This document shows positions 18,798 to 27,911 of a stretch of DNA of 64,000 nt, in pieces. How positions within the stretch are numbered: the first letter of the stretch is position 1; each line of letters starts with the position of its first letter. A program made the translations under genes and the position numbers. The notes beneath the pieces were generated by a model. It made no database searches and was not told the DNA's origin. It worked only from the letters and a program-made list of their open reading frames with translations. The DNA is from Arthrobacter_D sp015752045 (GTDB lineage: Bacteria > Actinomycetota > Actinomycetes > Actinomycetales > Micrococcaceae). Location of the stretch: positions 62,001-126,000 of the forward strand of contig NZ_JADOUS010000003.1 in the NCBI RefSeq assembly GCF_015752045.1, given 5' to 3'.

Positions 18798-19811
18798 TCA
18801 GGCCGCCGGGGCGGCGGTGCTCGACCGGATGATCAGGGCGGTCCGGGCGGAGTGGTTCGTGGGGCGGTAGGCGCCAGGATCCTGCAGGATCTGCAGCAGG
18901 CGCTCGACGGCCCGCTTGCCCTGCTGCCGGGGGAACTGGGCCACGGTGGTCAGGCCGAGCGCCTCGCCGAGCTCGTGCCCGTCGATACCGATCACCGAGA
19001 CGTCCTCGGGGACGCGGAGGCCCAGTTCGCGGGCGGCCAGGATGGCGCCGATGGCCATCTCGTCCGACGCGCAGAAGACGGCGGTCGGGGTGTCCCGCGG
19101 GTAGCCGAGGAGCTGCTTCGCCTGGCTGTGCGCGCCCTGGATGGTGAAGTCGGCGTCCACGCGCCAGGAGTCGAGGATCTCCAGGCCCGCCGCGGCCATC
19201 GCCGATTCGTAGCCGTGGCGCCGTGTACCGGCGATCCGGAAGTCGTTCTCGAAGGCGTCGGACCCGCCGATGTGGGCGATGCGCCGATGCCCGAGGCTGA
19301 TGAGGTGCTCGGTGGCGAGTTCGGCGATCTCGCGGTCGTTGACGCTGTAGGTCTCCGCGCCGGGGAGCGGGCCGCCGATCCCGACGACGGGCTTGCCGAC
19401 GGCGAGGAGCTGCCCCAGTTCCTCCCGGCTCAGTTCGAGGGAGACCGGGATGACGCCGTCGCAGCGCTGCCGCAGCAGGAACTCGGACAGGACGCGGTCG
19501 CGGAGACCGGCGTCCTCGTTGAGGTTGTAGAGCGTGAGGTCGTAGCCGGCAGTGAGGAGCGACGCCGCCAGGCTGTCCACGATCTGGGAGTAGTACCAGC
19601 GGGCGACCGACGGGACGACGACGCCGATGTTGCGGTGCCGTCCGGATGCCAGGGAGGAGGCCGTCGAGCTGACGACGAAGTCGAGCTCCCTGGCCGCCTG
19701 CAGGACGCGTGCGCGCGCCCGCTCGGAGACGCGGCCGTTGCCGCTGAGGGCCCGGGAGACCGTGGCGGTGGACACGCCGGCCAGCTGGGCGACGTCCTTG
19801 ATGCCGGCCAT
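18798..19811 (-). CDS. LacI-family regulator of the maltodextrin cluster (MalR-like)
   Basis: 337 residues from ATG 19811, with a GAAGGGGGAA ribosome site. The helix-turn-helix MAGIKDVAQLAGVSTATVSRALSGNGRVS is followed by the hinge, the effector domain and a VSVIGIDGHELGEALGLTTV block near the end. It lies between pullulanase and alpha-glucosidase and is the likely repressor of the two dyads at the glucosidase/malE divergent promoter. The open frame reaches 20225, but only overlaps the next gene there. The inducer is probably maltose or a dextrin. Confidence 0.87.
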   Translation of the reverse strand: MAGIKDVAQLAGVSTATVSRALSGNGRVSERARARVLQAARELDFVVSSTASSLASGRHRNIGVVVPSVARWYYSQIVDSLAASLLTAGYDLTLYNLNEDAGLRDRVLSEFLLRQRCDGVIPVSLELSREELGQLLAVGKPVVGIGGPLPGAETYSVNDREIAELATEHLISLGHRRIAHIGGSDAFENDFRIAGTRRHGYESAMAAAGLEILDSWRVDADFTIQGAHSQAKQLLGYPRDTPTAVFCASDEMAIGAILAARELGLRVPEDVSVIGIDGHELGEALGLTTVAQFPRQQGKRAVERLLQILQDPGAYRPTNHSARTALIIRSSTAAPAA

Positions 19812-19897
19812 GGTTCCCCCTTCCCGCGTGGTCAGCGGTGACGGGGACACCCAGCAGGGTGCCCCCGTCCGATCATTGCGGATCCTGCGCGGATCTC

Positions 19898-21640
19898 CTA
19901 CCCGGCGGAGGCCATCAGCCACACGCAGGCGTCGGGGGCGAGCATGCCGTCCGTCACGGAGCCCGGCGTGCTGGTGGCGATGACGGTGCCCTCCGGCAGG
20001 GGAGCGGCGAACTCGCCCATGTTCAGCATCACCAGCACCTCCCCGTTGCGGAACGCGACGACGTCGGACGCCTCGAAGTCCCGGGACCAGCTGAGCGACC
20101 CGGCGCCGAGGCGCAGGTCCCGGCGCAGCTGCAGGGCCGTCCGGTACAGCGAGAGGGTGGACTCGGGGTCGGCGGACTGCACGTCGCGGGCGTACTCCGC
20201 CCAGCCCTCGGGCTGCGGCAGCCACGGTGTCGCGGGCGCCTCGGCGTCGACGAATCCGAACGCCGGCGCCGCCGCCTGCCAGGGGAGGGGGACGCGGCAG
20301 CCGTCGCGGCCGATCCTCTCACCGGCCGTGCGGACGAAGGTCGGGTCCTGCCGGGCGTCGTCGGGCATCGCCGTGTGGTCGGGCAGGCCGAGTTCCTCGC
20401 CCTGGTAGAGGTAGATCCCGCCGGGCAACGCGAACATGGCGAGCGACGCGGCGCGGGCGCGGGCGAGGCCGGTCGCTGTGTCGGGCTGTGCGTCCGAGCG
20501 GCCGATGCCGTCGCCGCCACGCGGCGGGCCGTCCGTCAGCCCGAAGCGGCTGGCGTGCCGGACGACGTCGTGGTTGCTGAGTACCCAGGTGGTGGGAGCA
20601 TCCACGGCGTCGAACGCGGTGAGGGAGGAGGAGATGACGTGCCGGAGACCGTGCGCGTTCCACGGGTGGTGGAGGTAGGCGAAGTTGAACGCCTGGTGCA
20701 TCTGGTCGGAGCGGACCCAGTTCGTGAGCCGCGGCAGGGGGTCGATCGAGGCCTCCGCGCACAGGATGCGCTCGCCGTCGTACTCGGCGAGGATGGCCCG
20801 CCACTGCCGGTAGATGTCGTGGATCTCCTCCTGGCCGAACATGGGCGCCTCCCAGCCGGGGAAGCCCTCGGAGGATCCGCCGTCGGCGCGTCCGCCCCAG
20901 TCCGGCAGCCCCTCGGCCTTGATGAGGGCGTGGGCCACGTCGACGCGGAAACCGCCGACGCCGCGGTCGAGCCAGAAGCGCAGGACCCTCTCGAACTCGG
21001 CCCGCACCGCGGGATTGTCCCAGTTGAAGTCGGGCTGCGAGGAGTCGAAGAGGTGGAGGTACCACTGGCCCGCCGTACCGTCGGCGTCGATGACGCGGGT
21101 CCAGGCCGGCCCGCCGAAGTGCGACTGCCAGTTGTTGGGCGGCTCGCTGCCGTCGGTGCCCCGGCCGTCCCGGAAGATGAACATCGCGCGTTCCGCGGAG
21201 CCCGCGGGAGCCGCGAGGGCGGCCCGGAAGAGCACGTGCTCGCTGGAGCAGTGGTTGGGGACGAGGTCGACGATCACGCGGACGCCCAGGCGGTCGGCGC
21301 GCGCCACGAGCGCATCGAAGTCGGCGAGCGTGCCGAACAGGGGGTCGACGTCGCAGTAGTCGGCGACGTCGTAGCCGCCGTCGCGCTGGGGCGAGGTGAA
21401 GAACGGCGAGAGCCAGAGCGCGTCGATGCTGAGCTCGGCGAGGTGGTCGAGCTCCGCCGTGATGCCCGGGAGGTCGCCCATGCCGTCGCCGTTCGAGTCG
21501 CGGAAGGACCGCGGGTACACCTGGTAGATGACGGACGAACGCCACCACTGGTCGCCCTCGGAGGGGGCGTGGAGCGGTGCATGGAAGGCATCGGGGGAGG
21601 ACAGGTCCTCGCCGTGCAGGAGGCGGGCGATCTCAGACAT
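19898..21640 (-). CDS. GH13 alpha-glucosidase (oligo-1,6-glucosidase/maltase type)
   Basis: 580 residues. ATG 21640 has an AGGA element 8 bp upstream; ATGs at 21646 and 21649 are less well placed. The barrel shows SVIYQVYPRSFRDSNGDGMGD, DLVPNHCSSEH, GFRVDVAHALIK (nucleophile D), ILCAEASID (acid/base E) and WVLSNHDVVRHASRFG. No signal peptide, so it works in the cytoplasm and releases glucose from imported dextrins. It is divergent from malE with LacI-type operators between. Exact linkage preference cannot be read with certainty. Confidence 0.92.
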   Translation of the reverse strand: MSEIARLLHGEDLSSPDAFHAPLHAPSEGDQWWRSSVIYQVYPRSFRDSNGDGMGDLPGITAELDHLAELSIDALWLSPFFTSPQRDGGYDVADYCDVDPLFGTLADFDALVARADRLGVRVIVDLVPNHCSSEHVLFRAALAAPAGSAERAMFIFRDGRGTDGSEPPNNWQSHFGGPAWTRVIDADGTAGQWYLHLFDSSQPDFNWDNPAVRAEFERVLRFWLDRGVGGFRVDVAHALIKAEGLPDWGGRADGGSSEGFPGWEAPMFGQEEIHDIYRQWRAILAEYDGERILCAEASIDPLPRLTNWVRSDQMHQAFNFAYLHHPWNAHGLRHVISSSLTAFDAVDAPTTWVLSNHDVVRHASRFGLTDGPPRGGDGIGRSDAQPDTATGLARARAASLAMFALPGGIYLYQGEELGLPDHTAMPDDARQDPTFVRTAGERIGRDGCRVPLPWQAAAPAFGFVDAEAPATPWLPQPEGWAEYARDVQSADPESTLSLYRTALQLRRDLRLGAGSLSWSRDFEASDVVAFRNGEVLVMLNMGEFAAPLPEGTVIATSTPGSVTDGMLAPDACVWLMASAG

Positions 21641-21673
21641 GCGCATCATCCTAGACCGCATCCGACCGGATTG

Positions 21674-21687
21674 TGGAAGCGCTTTCA
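21674..21687. promoter_or_regulatory. LacI-type operator 1, glucosidase side
   Basis: TGGAAGCGCTTTCA is a near-perfect dyad centred on CG, with one mismatch between half-sites (TGGAAGC and TGAAAGC). It lies 34 bp before the glucosidase ATG and resembles LacI/CcpA-type sites. Confidence 0.72.
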
Positions 21688-21760
21688 GCAGGAAGTGCCT
21701 TGATCTTGCGTCTTTCCTCGGGTACCGGCGCGTCGGGCATCCTGCGTTGGGCAAACCCGA

Positions 21761-21774
21761 TGCAAGCGTTTACA
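21761..21774. promoter_or_regulatory. LacI-type operator 2, malE side
   Basis: TGCAAGCGTTTACA has the same half-site spacing and CG centre as the site at 21674. It overlaps a possible -10 (TTACAG, 21770-21775) located 17 bp after TTGGGC (21747-21752), so binding would block malE transcription. Confidence 0.7.
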
Positions 21775-21896
21775 GTTGTGACTCGGGTCACCGTCGCCTC
21801 CGATTGGGAGCGGCTGCGACACCCACGTCTCCCGGCCCGCGAAGCCCCGTGCCTCGTCCGGGAGATCGACAGAAGCCGCTCATGAAAGGTTCACCA

Positions 21897-23195
21897 ATGA
21901 AGGTGCGATCCACCCAGCCGACCCGTCGGCACGCTCTGATCACCGGCGTCGTGTCGGTGGCCGTCCTGGCCCTCACGGCCTGCGGTGGAGGGGCCTCCGA
22001 GTCCTCCTCCGCCAGCTCCAGCTCCGCCGCCCCGAACCTCGCCGAGGGTGGCGCCACCACCCTCACCATGTGGGTCGACGCCGAGCGCGCCCCCGCCCTC
22101 GAGGAGATCACCAAGTCCTTCAAGGAGGACACCGGCATCGAGGTCAAGCTCGCGGTCAAGGACTTCGCCGCCGTCCGCGACGACTTCATCACCCAGGTGC
22201 CCACCGGCAAGGGACCCGACCTGATCGTGGGCCCCCACGACTGGCTGGGCACCTTCGTGCAGAACGGCGTCGTCGCCCCCGTGGAGCTCGGCGACAAGGC
22301 CTCCGAGTTCCAGGAGTCCGCCGTCCAGGCCATGACCTATGACGGCAACGTCTACGGCGTGCCCTACGCGCTGGAGAACATCGCGCTGCTGCGCAACACG
22401 GACCTCGTCCCCGAGGCCGCCGGCACCTTCGACGAGGTCATCGCCAACGGCGAGGCCGCGGTCGCCGAGGGGAAAGCGACCTATCCGTTCCTGGTGGGCA
22501 TGGATCCCAAGCAGGGCGACCCCTACCACCTGTACCCGCTGCAGACCTCGATGGGCGTGCCGGTGTTCGGGCAGAACGAGGACGGCAGCTACAACGCCGA
22601 CGAACTGCTGCTCGGCGAGCCGAACGGCGTGGAATTCGCCAAGAAGCTCGTGGAGTGGGGCGACACCGGATCGAAGATCATCAACTCGAACATCACGGGT
22701 GACATCGCCAAGGAGAAGTTCAACGCGGGCGAGTCGCCCTACTTCCTGACCGGTCCGTGGAACGTCCCCGACGCGCAGGCCGCCGGCCTGAACCTCGCCG
22801 TCGACAAGCTCCCCACGGTCGGCGACCAGGACGCCCAGCCGTTCATCGGCGTCAACGGCTTCTTCATCTCCTCGAAGAGCGCCAACGCCCTCGCGGCGAA
22901 CGAGTTCGCCGTGAACTACCTGAGCACCGAAGCCGCACAGGATGCGATGTACGACGTCGGAGGCCGCCCGCCGGCCCTCAAGGCCAGCTTCGACAAGGCA
23001 GCGTCCGACCCCATCGTCGCCGCGTTCGGTGAGATCGGCGCCAACGGCGTCCCGATGCCCGCACTGCCCGAGATGCAGGCCGTCTGGGCCGACTGGGGAG
23101 GGACCGAGCTCGCGCTGATCAAGGGCAGCGGCGACCCCGCCGCAGCCTGGACCACCATGGTGAGCAACATCGAGGCGAAGATCGCCGAACAGTAG
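21897..23195 (+). CDS. malE: Maltose/maltodextrin-binding lipoprotein
   Basis: 432 residues from ATG 21897, favoured by an AAAGG site 7 bp upstream over the in-frame ATG 21882. The N-terminus has arginines, a hydrophobic stretch and the lipobox LTAC with C29 as the lipid-modified residue, then a serine-rich tether. The body is a family 1 solute-binding protein (GVPYALENIALLRNTDLVPE; FLTGPWNVPDAQAAGLNLAVDKLP). Outside the membrane it delivers maltodextrins to MalFG. It is followed by an octamer repeat array and a hairpin before malF. Confidence 0.93.
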   Translation: MKVRSTQPTRRHALITGVVSVAVLALTACGGGASESSSASSSSAAPNLAEGGATTLTMWVDAERAPALEEITKSFKEDTGIEVKLAVKDFAAVRDDFITQVPTGKGPDLIVGPHDWLGTFVQNGVVAPVELGDKASEFQESAVQAMTYDGNVYGVPYALENIALLRNTDLVPEAAGTFDEVIANGEAAVAEGKATYPFLVGMDPKQGDPYHLYPLQTSMGVPVFGQNEDGSYNADELLLGEPNGVEFAKKLVEWGDTGSKIINSNITGDIAKEKFNAGESPYFLTGPWNVPDAQAAGLNLAVDKLPTVGDQDAQPFIGVNGFFISSKSANALAANEFAVNYLSTEAAQDAMYDVGGRPPALKASFDKAASDPIVAAFGEIGANGVPMPALPEMQAVWADWGGTELALIKGSGDPAAAWTTMVSNIEAKIAEQ

Positions 23196-23204
23196 TACCC
23201 GCAG

Positions 23205-23276
23205 TGACGCAGCAACGCAGTAACGCAGTAACGCAGTAACGCAGTAACGCAGTAACGCAGTAACGCAGTAACGCAG
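23205..23276. repeat. Octanucleotide tandem repeat between malE and malF
   Basis: Seven perfect copies of TAACGCAG (23221-23276) follow two variants, TGACGCAG and CAACGCAG (23205-23220). The array starts 9 bp after the malE stop and ends just before a strong hairpin. Eight is not a multiple of three and no frame crosses it usefully, so changes in copy number would alter only spacing in the transcript. Confidence 0.95.
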
Positions 23277-23282
23277 TACCAC

Positions 23283-23312
23283 TGGCGCCCGTCGCCCCGG
23301 CGACGGGCGCCA
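23283..23312 (+). terminator. Strong hairpin between malE and malF
   Basis: TGGCGCCCGTCGCC (23283-23296) pairs perfectly with GGCGACGGGCGCCA (23299-23312) around a 2-nt gap, and ACCCTTTTC follows. It looks like a partial terminator or an mRNA-stabilising structure that keeps malE expression above malF and malG. Confidence 0.75.
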
Positions 23313-23390
23313 CCCTTTTCCTCGCCACCCCTATCGAGGTGGCGGCATCACAGCAGCGGCCTTCCGCGCCGATCACCGAAAGCCTCCGCC

Positions 23391-24989
23391 ATGCTCACAT
23401 CGGCCCCTCCCGGCCCGGCCGCAACGCGTCCTCCCAAGAAGACTGCCGTCCGCTCCGATTCGACCCTCGGCCTGCTCGCGAAGATCGTGCTGCTCGCCCT
23501 CGTGGATGCCTTCGCGGTCTACGTCCTCATCACGCTCTTCCTGCAGGAGAAATGGGTGATCCTCGTCGTCGGCGCCGCCGTGACGGTCTTCATCAACTGG
23601 ATCTACCTGCGCAGGGGCGGCCTGCCCGCGAAGTACCTGGCCCCCGGCATCTTCTTCCTGGTGATCTTCCAGGTGTTCGTCATGATCTACAGCGGCTACG
23701 TCGCGTTCACCAACTACGGCGACGGCCACAACAGCACCAAGGCCGACGCCGTGAACGCGATCCAGCTCTCGGCGCAGCAGCGGGTCCCGGACTCGCCCGC
23801 CTACCGGATCTCCGTCCTCGAGCGCGACGGCGAGTTCCACCTCCTCGCCACCGACCCCGACGGCGGGGTGTCCGTGGGCACCACCGACGTGCCGCTCGAG
23901 GAGGCAGGGGAGGCCGTCACCGACGGCACCGGCAAGGGCGTGGAGCTCGACGGCTACCGCACGCTGCAGTTCGGCGAGGTCCTCGCGAACCAGGCGGACA
24001 TCCTGGCGGTCACCGTCCCGTTCTCCGACGACCCGGAGGACGGCAGCCTCAAGACCAGCGACGGCTCGAACGCCTATGTCTACCGCCCGTCGCTGAGCTA
24101 CGACGAGGCCTCGAGCACCTTCACCGACCTCGAGACGGGGACCACCTACTCCGACACGGGCGAGGGCTCCTTCCGGTCCTCGGACGGCGAGCAGCTGAGC
24201 ACCGGCTGGAAGATCAACGTGGGCTTCGACAACTTCGTGAAGGCGTTCTCGGACGACAACATCCGCGGCCCACTGCTGCAGGTGGTCCTGTGGACCTTCA
24301 CCTTCGCGATCGTCTCCGTCCTGTCCACGTTCGCGCTCGGCCTGTTCCTCGCGAACGCGTTCAACCTGCCGGACCTGCGCGGCAAGCGGATCTACCGCAT
24401 CCTGATGATCCTGCCGTACGCCTTCCCCGCCTTCCTCGCCGGCCTCGTGTGGTCGGGCCTGCTCAACCCCGAGTTCGGATTCGTCAACAACACCTTCTTC
24501 GGGGGCGCGGACATCCCGTGGCTGACGGACCCGCTGCTCGCCAAGGTCAGCGTGCTGATCGTGAACCTCTGGCTCGGCTTCCCGTACATGTTCCTGGTGT
24601 GCACCGGCGCCCTGCAGTCGCTGCCCGAGGAGGTCAACGAGGCCGCCCGCATGGACGGGGCGACCGCGTGGCGCACGTTCACCGCCATCAAGCTGCCCCT
24701 GCTGCTGGTCTCGGTCGCGCCGCTGCTGATCGCCAGCTTCGCGTTCAACTTCAACAACTTCAACGTCATCTACATGCTCACCGACGGCGGGCCCCGGTTC
24801 TCGGGCACCACGGCGAACATCGGCCACACCGACATCCTGATCACGATGGTCTACGAGATCGCGTTCGGCACCGGTGTGGGCCGCGACTACGGCCTCGCCA
24901 GCGCCCTGTCCATCATCATCTTCATCATCGTCGCCGTGATCTCCGCCATCAGCTTCCGGCAGACCAAGGCTCTGGAGGACATCAACTGA
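23391..24989 (+). CDS. malF: Maltodextrin ABC permease MalF
   Basis: 532 residues. After a cytoplasmic leader come two N-terminal helices, a third around residues 85-105, then a large extracellular insert of about 170 residues as in enteric MalF. The permease core has the EAA loop EVNEAARMDGATAWRTFTAIKLP and ends in a last helix near 500-522. It pairs with MalG to form the channel. The stop TGA shares its A with the ATG of malG. No ATPase gene is present in the locus. Confidence 0.93.
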   Translation: MLTSAPPGPAATRPPKKTAVRSDSTLGLLAKIVLLALVDAFAVYVLITLFLQEKWVILVVGAAVTVFINWIYLRRGGLPAKYLAPGIFFLVIFQVFVMIYSGYVAFTNYGDGHNSTKADAVNAIQLSAQQRVPDSPAYRISVLERDGEFHLLATDPDGGVSVGTTDVPLEEAGEAVTDGTGKGVELDGYRTLQFGEVLANQADILAVTVPFSDDPEDGSLKTSDGSNAYVYRPSLSYDEASSTFTDLETGTTYSDTGEGSFRSSDGEQLSTGWKINVGFDNFVKAFSDDNIRGPLLQVVLWTFTFAIVSVLSTFALGLFLANAFNLPDLRGKRIYRILMILPYAFPAFLAGLVWSGLLNPEFGFVNNTFFGGADIPWLTDPLLAKVSVLIVNLWLGFPYMFLVCTGALQSLPEEVNEAARMDGATAWRTFTAIKLPLLLVSVAPLLIASFAFNFNNFNVIYMLTDGGPRFSGTTANIGHTDILITMVYEIAFGTGVGRDYGLASALSIIIFIIVAVISAISFRQTKALEDIN

Positions 24990-25930
24990 TGACCACGTTC
25001 ACCGATCCCCAGGCAGCCGCCCCCGTCCAGCCGGACGCGGGCGGGTCCCGCCGTATCCCCGAGCAGCGCAAGCGCACGTTCGGCCAGTGGTTCAGGCACA
25101 AGGGCTGGCGCCACGTCGTCGGCGTCGTGACCACGCTCTTCGCCGTGTTCCCGCTGCTCTACGTGCTCTCCGCCGCCCTGAACTCCAGCGGCACCATGGC
25201 CGGCTCCAACGTCCTGTTCAGCCGGTTCGACACCGGCAACTTCGAGGCGCTGTTCGACAACCCGAGCAGGCCCTTCGGGCGGTGGTTCATGAACACGATG
25301 ATCATCGGCGTGGTGACCTCCGCGGCCACCGTGTTCCTCGGCGCCCTCGCGGCCTATGCGTTCAGCCGCATGCGTTTCAAGGGCCGCCGCGTGAGCCTGC
25401 TCTCGCTGCTGATCCTGCAGATGTTCCCGCAGCTGCTCGCCGTCGTCGCCATCTTCCTGCTCCTGAACGCCATCACCGACGTGGTCCCGTGGCTGGGCCT
25501 CGGCAGCCAGCTCGGCCTGATCATGGTCTACCTGGGCGGAGCGCTGGGCGTGAACACGTACCTCATGTACGGGTTCTTCAACACGGTCCCGAAGTCCCTC
25601 GACGAAGCCGCCCGCATCGACGGCGCCAGCCACGTGCAGGTGTTCTTCACGATCATCCTGCCGCTCGTCACGCCCATCCTCGCGGTCGTCGGGCTCCTCG
25701 CGTTCATCGGCCTGAGCAGCGAATTCGTGATCGCCAGCGTGGTGCTGACGGATCCCGACTCGCAGACCCTCGCCGTGGGCCTGTACTCCTACGTGGCGCA
25801 GCAGCGGTCCGAGAACTGGGGCGTCTTCGCCGCGGGCGCGGTGCTCGCGGCCGTGCCGGTCATGGCCCTGTTCCTCTTCCTGCAGAAGTACATCACCACC
25901 GGTCTCGTCTCCGGCTCCGTCAAGGGCTGA
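24989..25930 (+). CDS. malG: Maltodextrin ABC permease MalG
   Basis: 313 residues from ATG 24989, overlapping the malF stop by one base. Six helices are visible. The EAA motif reads KSLDEAARIDGASHVQVFFTIILPLVTP, and the end GLVSGSVKG is typical of MalG. The longer open frame from 23339 only overlaps malF and is a shadow before 24989. It forms the import channel with MalF and is co-transcribed with the amylase gene 3 bp later. Confidence 0.94.
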   Translation: MTTFTDPQAAAPVQPDAGGSRRIPEQRKRTFGQWFRHKGWRHVVGVVTTLFAVFPLLYVLSAALNSSGTMAGSNVLFSRFDTGNFEALFDNPSRPFGRWFMNTMIIGVVTSAATVFLGALAAYAFSRMRFKGRRVSLLSLLILQMFPQLLAVVAIFLLLNAITDVVPWLGLGSQLGLIMVYLGGALGVNTYLMYGFFNTVPKSLDEAARIDGASHVQVFFTIILPLVTPILAVVGLLAFIGLSSEFVIASVVLTDPDSQTLAVGLYSYVAQQRSENWGVFAAGAVLAAVPVMALFLFLQKYITTGLVSGSVKG

Positions 25931-25933
25931 CCC

Positions 25934-27832
25934 GTGCAGGACCCGTTCCTCGCACCCCACCACGACGGCTCGCCCCTGTACGTGCCCGAGCAGTCGCCGG
26001 GAGTGGGCGACACCCTCGTGGTGCGCGTGCGGGTCCCCATCCGGTGGGGGACACCCGGACGGGTGTTCGTCCGGTCGATCCGCGACGGCGAGGGGCACTA
26101 CGACGAGGCGCGGCTCCTCACCGGTGCCGGGGACGACGGCGCGTGGGCCTGCTGGGAGGCGCACGTCACCGCCGTCAACCCCACGCTCCGCTACCGGTTC
26201 CTGCTGGAGCTGCCGACGCCGCACGGGCCTGCCCAGCGGTGGCTCAACGCCGTCGGCACGTCCCGCCGGGACACCCCCGACCGCGACGACTTCCGCCTCG
26301 ACTGCCGCCCGGCACCCGCGCCGTGGGCGCGCGACGCCGTGATCTACCAGGTCTTCCCCGACCGGTACGCCCGGTCCTCCTCCGCCACGCCCCTCGACGC
26401 CCTCCCGGATTGGGCCGTCGGCTGCCCCTGGGACGAACCGGTGCAGCCGCGCGGTGAGCTGACGCCCCGGCAGGTGTACGGGGGAGACCTCGACGGCATC
26501 ACCGACCGCCTCGACCACATCCAGGCGCTGGGCGCGACGGTCCTGTACCTCACGCCCTTCTTCCCCGCGCGGTCCAACCACCGGTACGACGCCTCGACGT
26601 TCGACGAGGTGGACCCGCTCCTGGGCGGTGACGCCGCCCTCGTCCGGCTCGTCGAGGCCGCCCACGCCCGCGGCATCGCGGTGCTCGGGGACCTCACCGT
26701 CAACCACACCGGCGACGCCCACGACTGGTTCCGGAAGGCCTCCGCCGATCCGACCTGCGAGGAGGCCGGCTTCTACTACTTCAGTGAGGACGGCACGGAG
26801 TACGCCAGCTGGTTCGGCGTCCCCAGCCTCCCGAAACTCGACTGGTCCTCGCCGGGACTGCGCCGCCGCTTCGTCGAGGGTCCGGAGTCGGCGGTGGCCA
26901 GATGGCTGCTCCCGCCCTACAACCTCGACGGCTGGCGCATCGACGTCGCCAACATGACCGGACGGCACGGGCGCGTGGACCTCAACCGGGAGGTCGCCGC
27001 GCTCATCCGCGGCACCATGGACGGCGTCCGGCCCGGGCTGATGCTGCTCGCCGAATCCACGGGCGACGCCACCGACGACCTGTCCGGGCGGACCTGGGAC
27101 GGCGGCATGACCTACTCGAACTTCACGCGCCCGCTCTGGCAGTGGCTGGCCCGCGGGGACCGGGCGGCGGCGGGCGTCAACTTCTTCGGCACGCCCGCGC
27201 CCGGCGTACCCCGGATCGACGGCGGCGACCTCGTCGCCACCCACACGGCCCTGTCCTCCGGGTTCTCGTGGCGCGTCCGCTCGCAGAACATGACGGCGCT
27301 GAACACCCACGACACCGCGCGTGCCGCCACGGTGATGGTCGACGGCGGCGCCGCCGTCGGACTCGCCCTCGCCTTCCTGCTGCCCGGCCTGCCCACGCTC
27401 TTCGCCGGTGACGAGTTCGGCCTGCGGGGCACGAACGGCGAGGACGCCCGGACACCCATGCCGTGGGACACCCCGGACCGCCGGCCCGCCGACGTGCGCA
27501 CCCTGATCGCGGACCTGGCGGCGCTCCGACGCGCCTCCCCGGCGCTGCGGGAGGGTGCGGTGCGCTGGCTGGCCGCGACGCCCGACGTCGTCGTGTTCGT
27601 ACGCGAGCACGAGGAGGAATGCCTCGTGGTCGCGGCGGCCCGGGCTGACTACGACGCCGTCCGGGTGCCGCCCGACCTGCTGCCCGCCCCGTGGACCGCG
27701 GCCCAGGCGATCGACCTGGGCCTGCCGGGGGCGTCGGCGGAGGAGACGGCGGACGCGCTCGTGGTGTCGGGCCGCGGGCCGGGCGTCGGGGTGTGGCGTC
27801 TTCCCGGCGTCCCTCCCCCTGCCCGTCGGTGA
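25934..27832 (+). CDS. Cytoplasmic GH13 amylase, neopullulanase/maltogenic type
   Basis: 632 residues from GTG 25934. A beta-rich N-terminal domain of about 125 residues resembles CBM34. The barrel starts at AVIYQVFPDRYARS and contains LGDLTVNHTGDAHDWF, GWRIDVANMTG (nucleophile D337), MLLAESTGD (acid/base E374) and LNTHDTARAA. No signal peptide, so it acts on dextrins brought in by MalEFG. The CBM34-like domain points to the GH13_20 group (neopullulanase, cyclomaltodextrinase); substrate preference is inferred. Confidence 0.87.
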   Translation: MQDPFLAPHHDGSPLYVPEQSPGVGDTLVVRVRVPIRWGTPGRVFVRSIRDGEGHYDEARLLTGAGDDGAWACWEAHVTAVNPTLRYRFLLELPTPHGPAQRWLNAVGTSRRDTPDRDDFRLDCRPAPAPWARDAVIYQVFPDRYARSSSATPLDALPDWAVGCPWDEPVQPRGELTPRQVYGGDLDGITDRLDHIQALGATVLYLTPFFPARSNHRYDASTFDEVDPLLGGDAALVRLVEAAHARGIAVLGDLTVNHTGDAHDWFRKASADPTCEEAGFYYFSEDGTEYASWFGVPSLPKLDWSSPGLRRRFVEGPESAVARWLLPPYNLDGWRIDVANMTGRHGRVDLNREVAALIRGTMDGVRPGLMLLAESTGDATDDLSGRTWDGGMTYSNFTRPLWQWLARGDRAAAGVNFFGTPAPGVPRIDGGDLVATHTALSSGFSWRVRSQNMTALNTHDTARAATVMVDGGAAVGLALAFLLPGLPTLFAGDEFGLRGTNGEDARTPMPWDTPDRRPADVRTLIADLAALRRASPALREGAVRWLAATPDVVVFVREHEEECLVVAAARADYDAVRVPPDLLPAPWTAAQAIDLGLPGASAEETADALVVSGRGPGVGVWRLPGVPPPARR

Positions 27833-27857
27833 TCGAGGGCCCTTCGACGGGTGGAAT

Positions 27858-27885
27858 TTGTCAGGGGAGGCGGGCAGACTAGACG
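27858..27885 (+). promoter_or_regulatory. Candidate promoter for the membrane/coiled-coil gene
   Basis: TTGTCA (27858-27863) and TAGACG (27880-27885) are 16 bp apart and end 26 bp before ATG 27912. Confidence 0.5.
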
Positions 27886-27911
27886 GATGAACCACATCCC
27901 GGAGCACCATC

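Noticed and set aside
23205..23276. The tandem array as a CRISPR.
   Set aside because: Units are 8 bp and contiguous with no spacers, and no cas gene is present.
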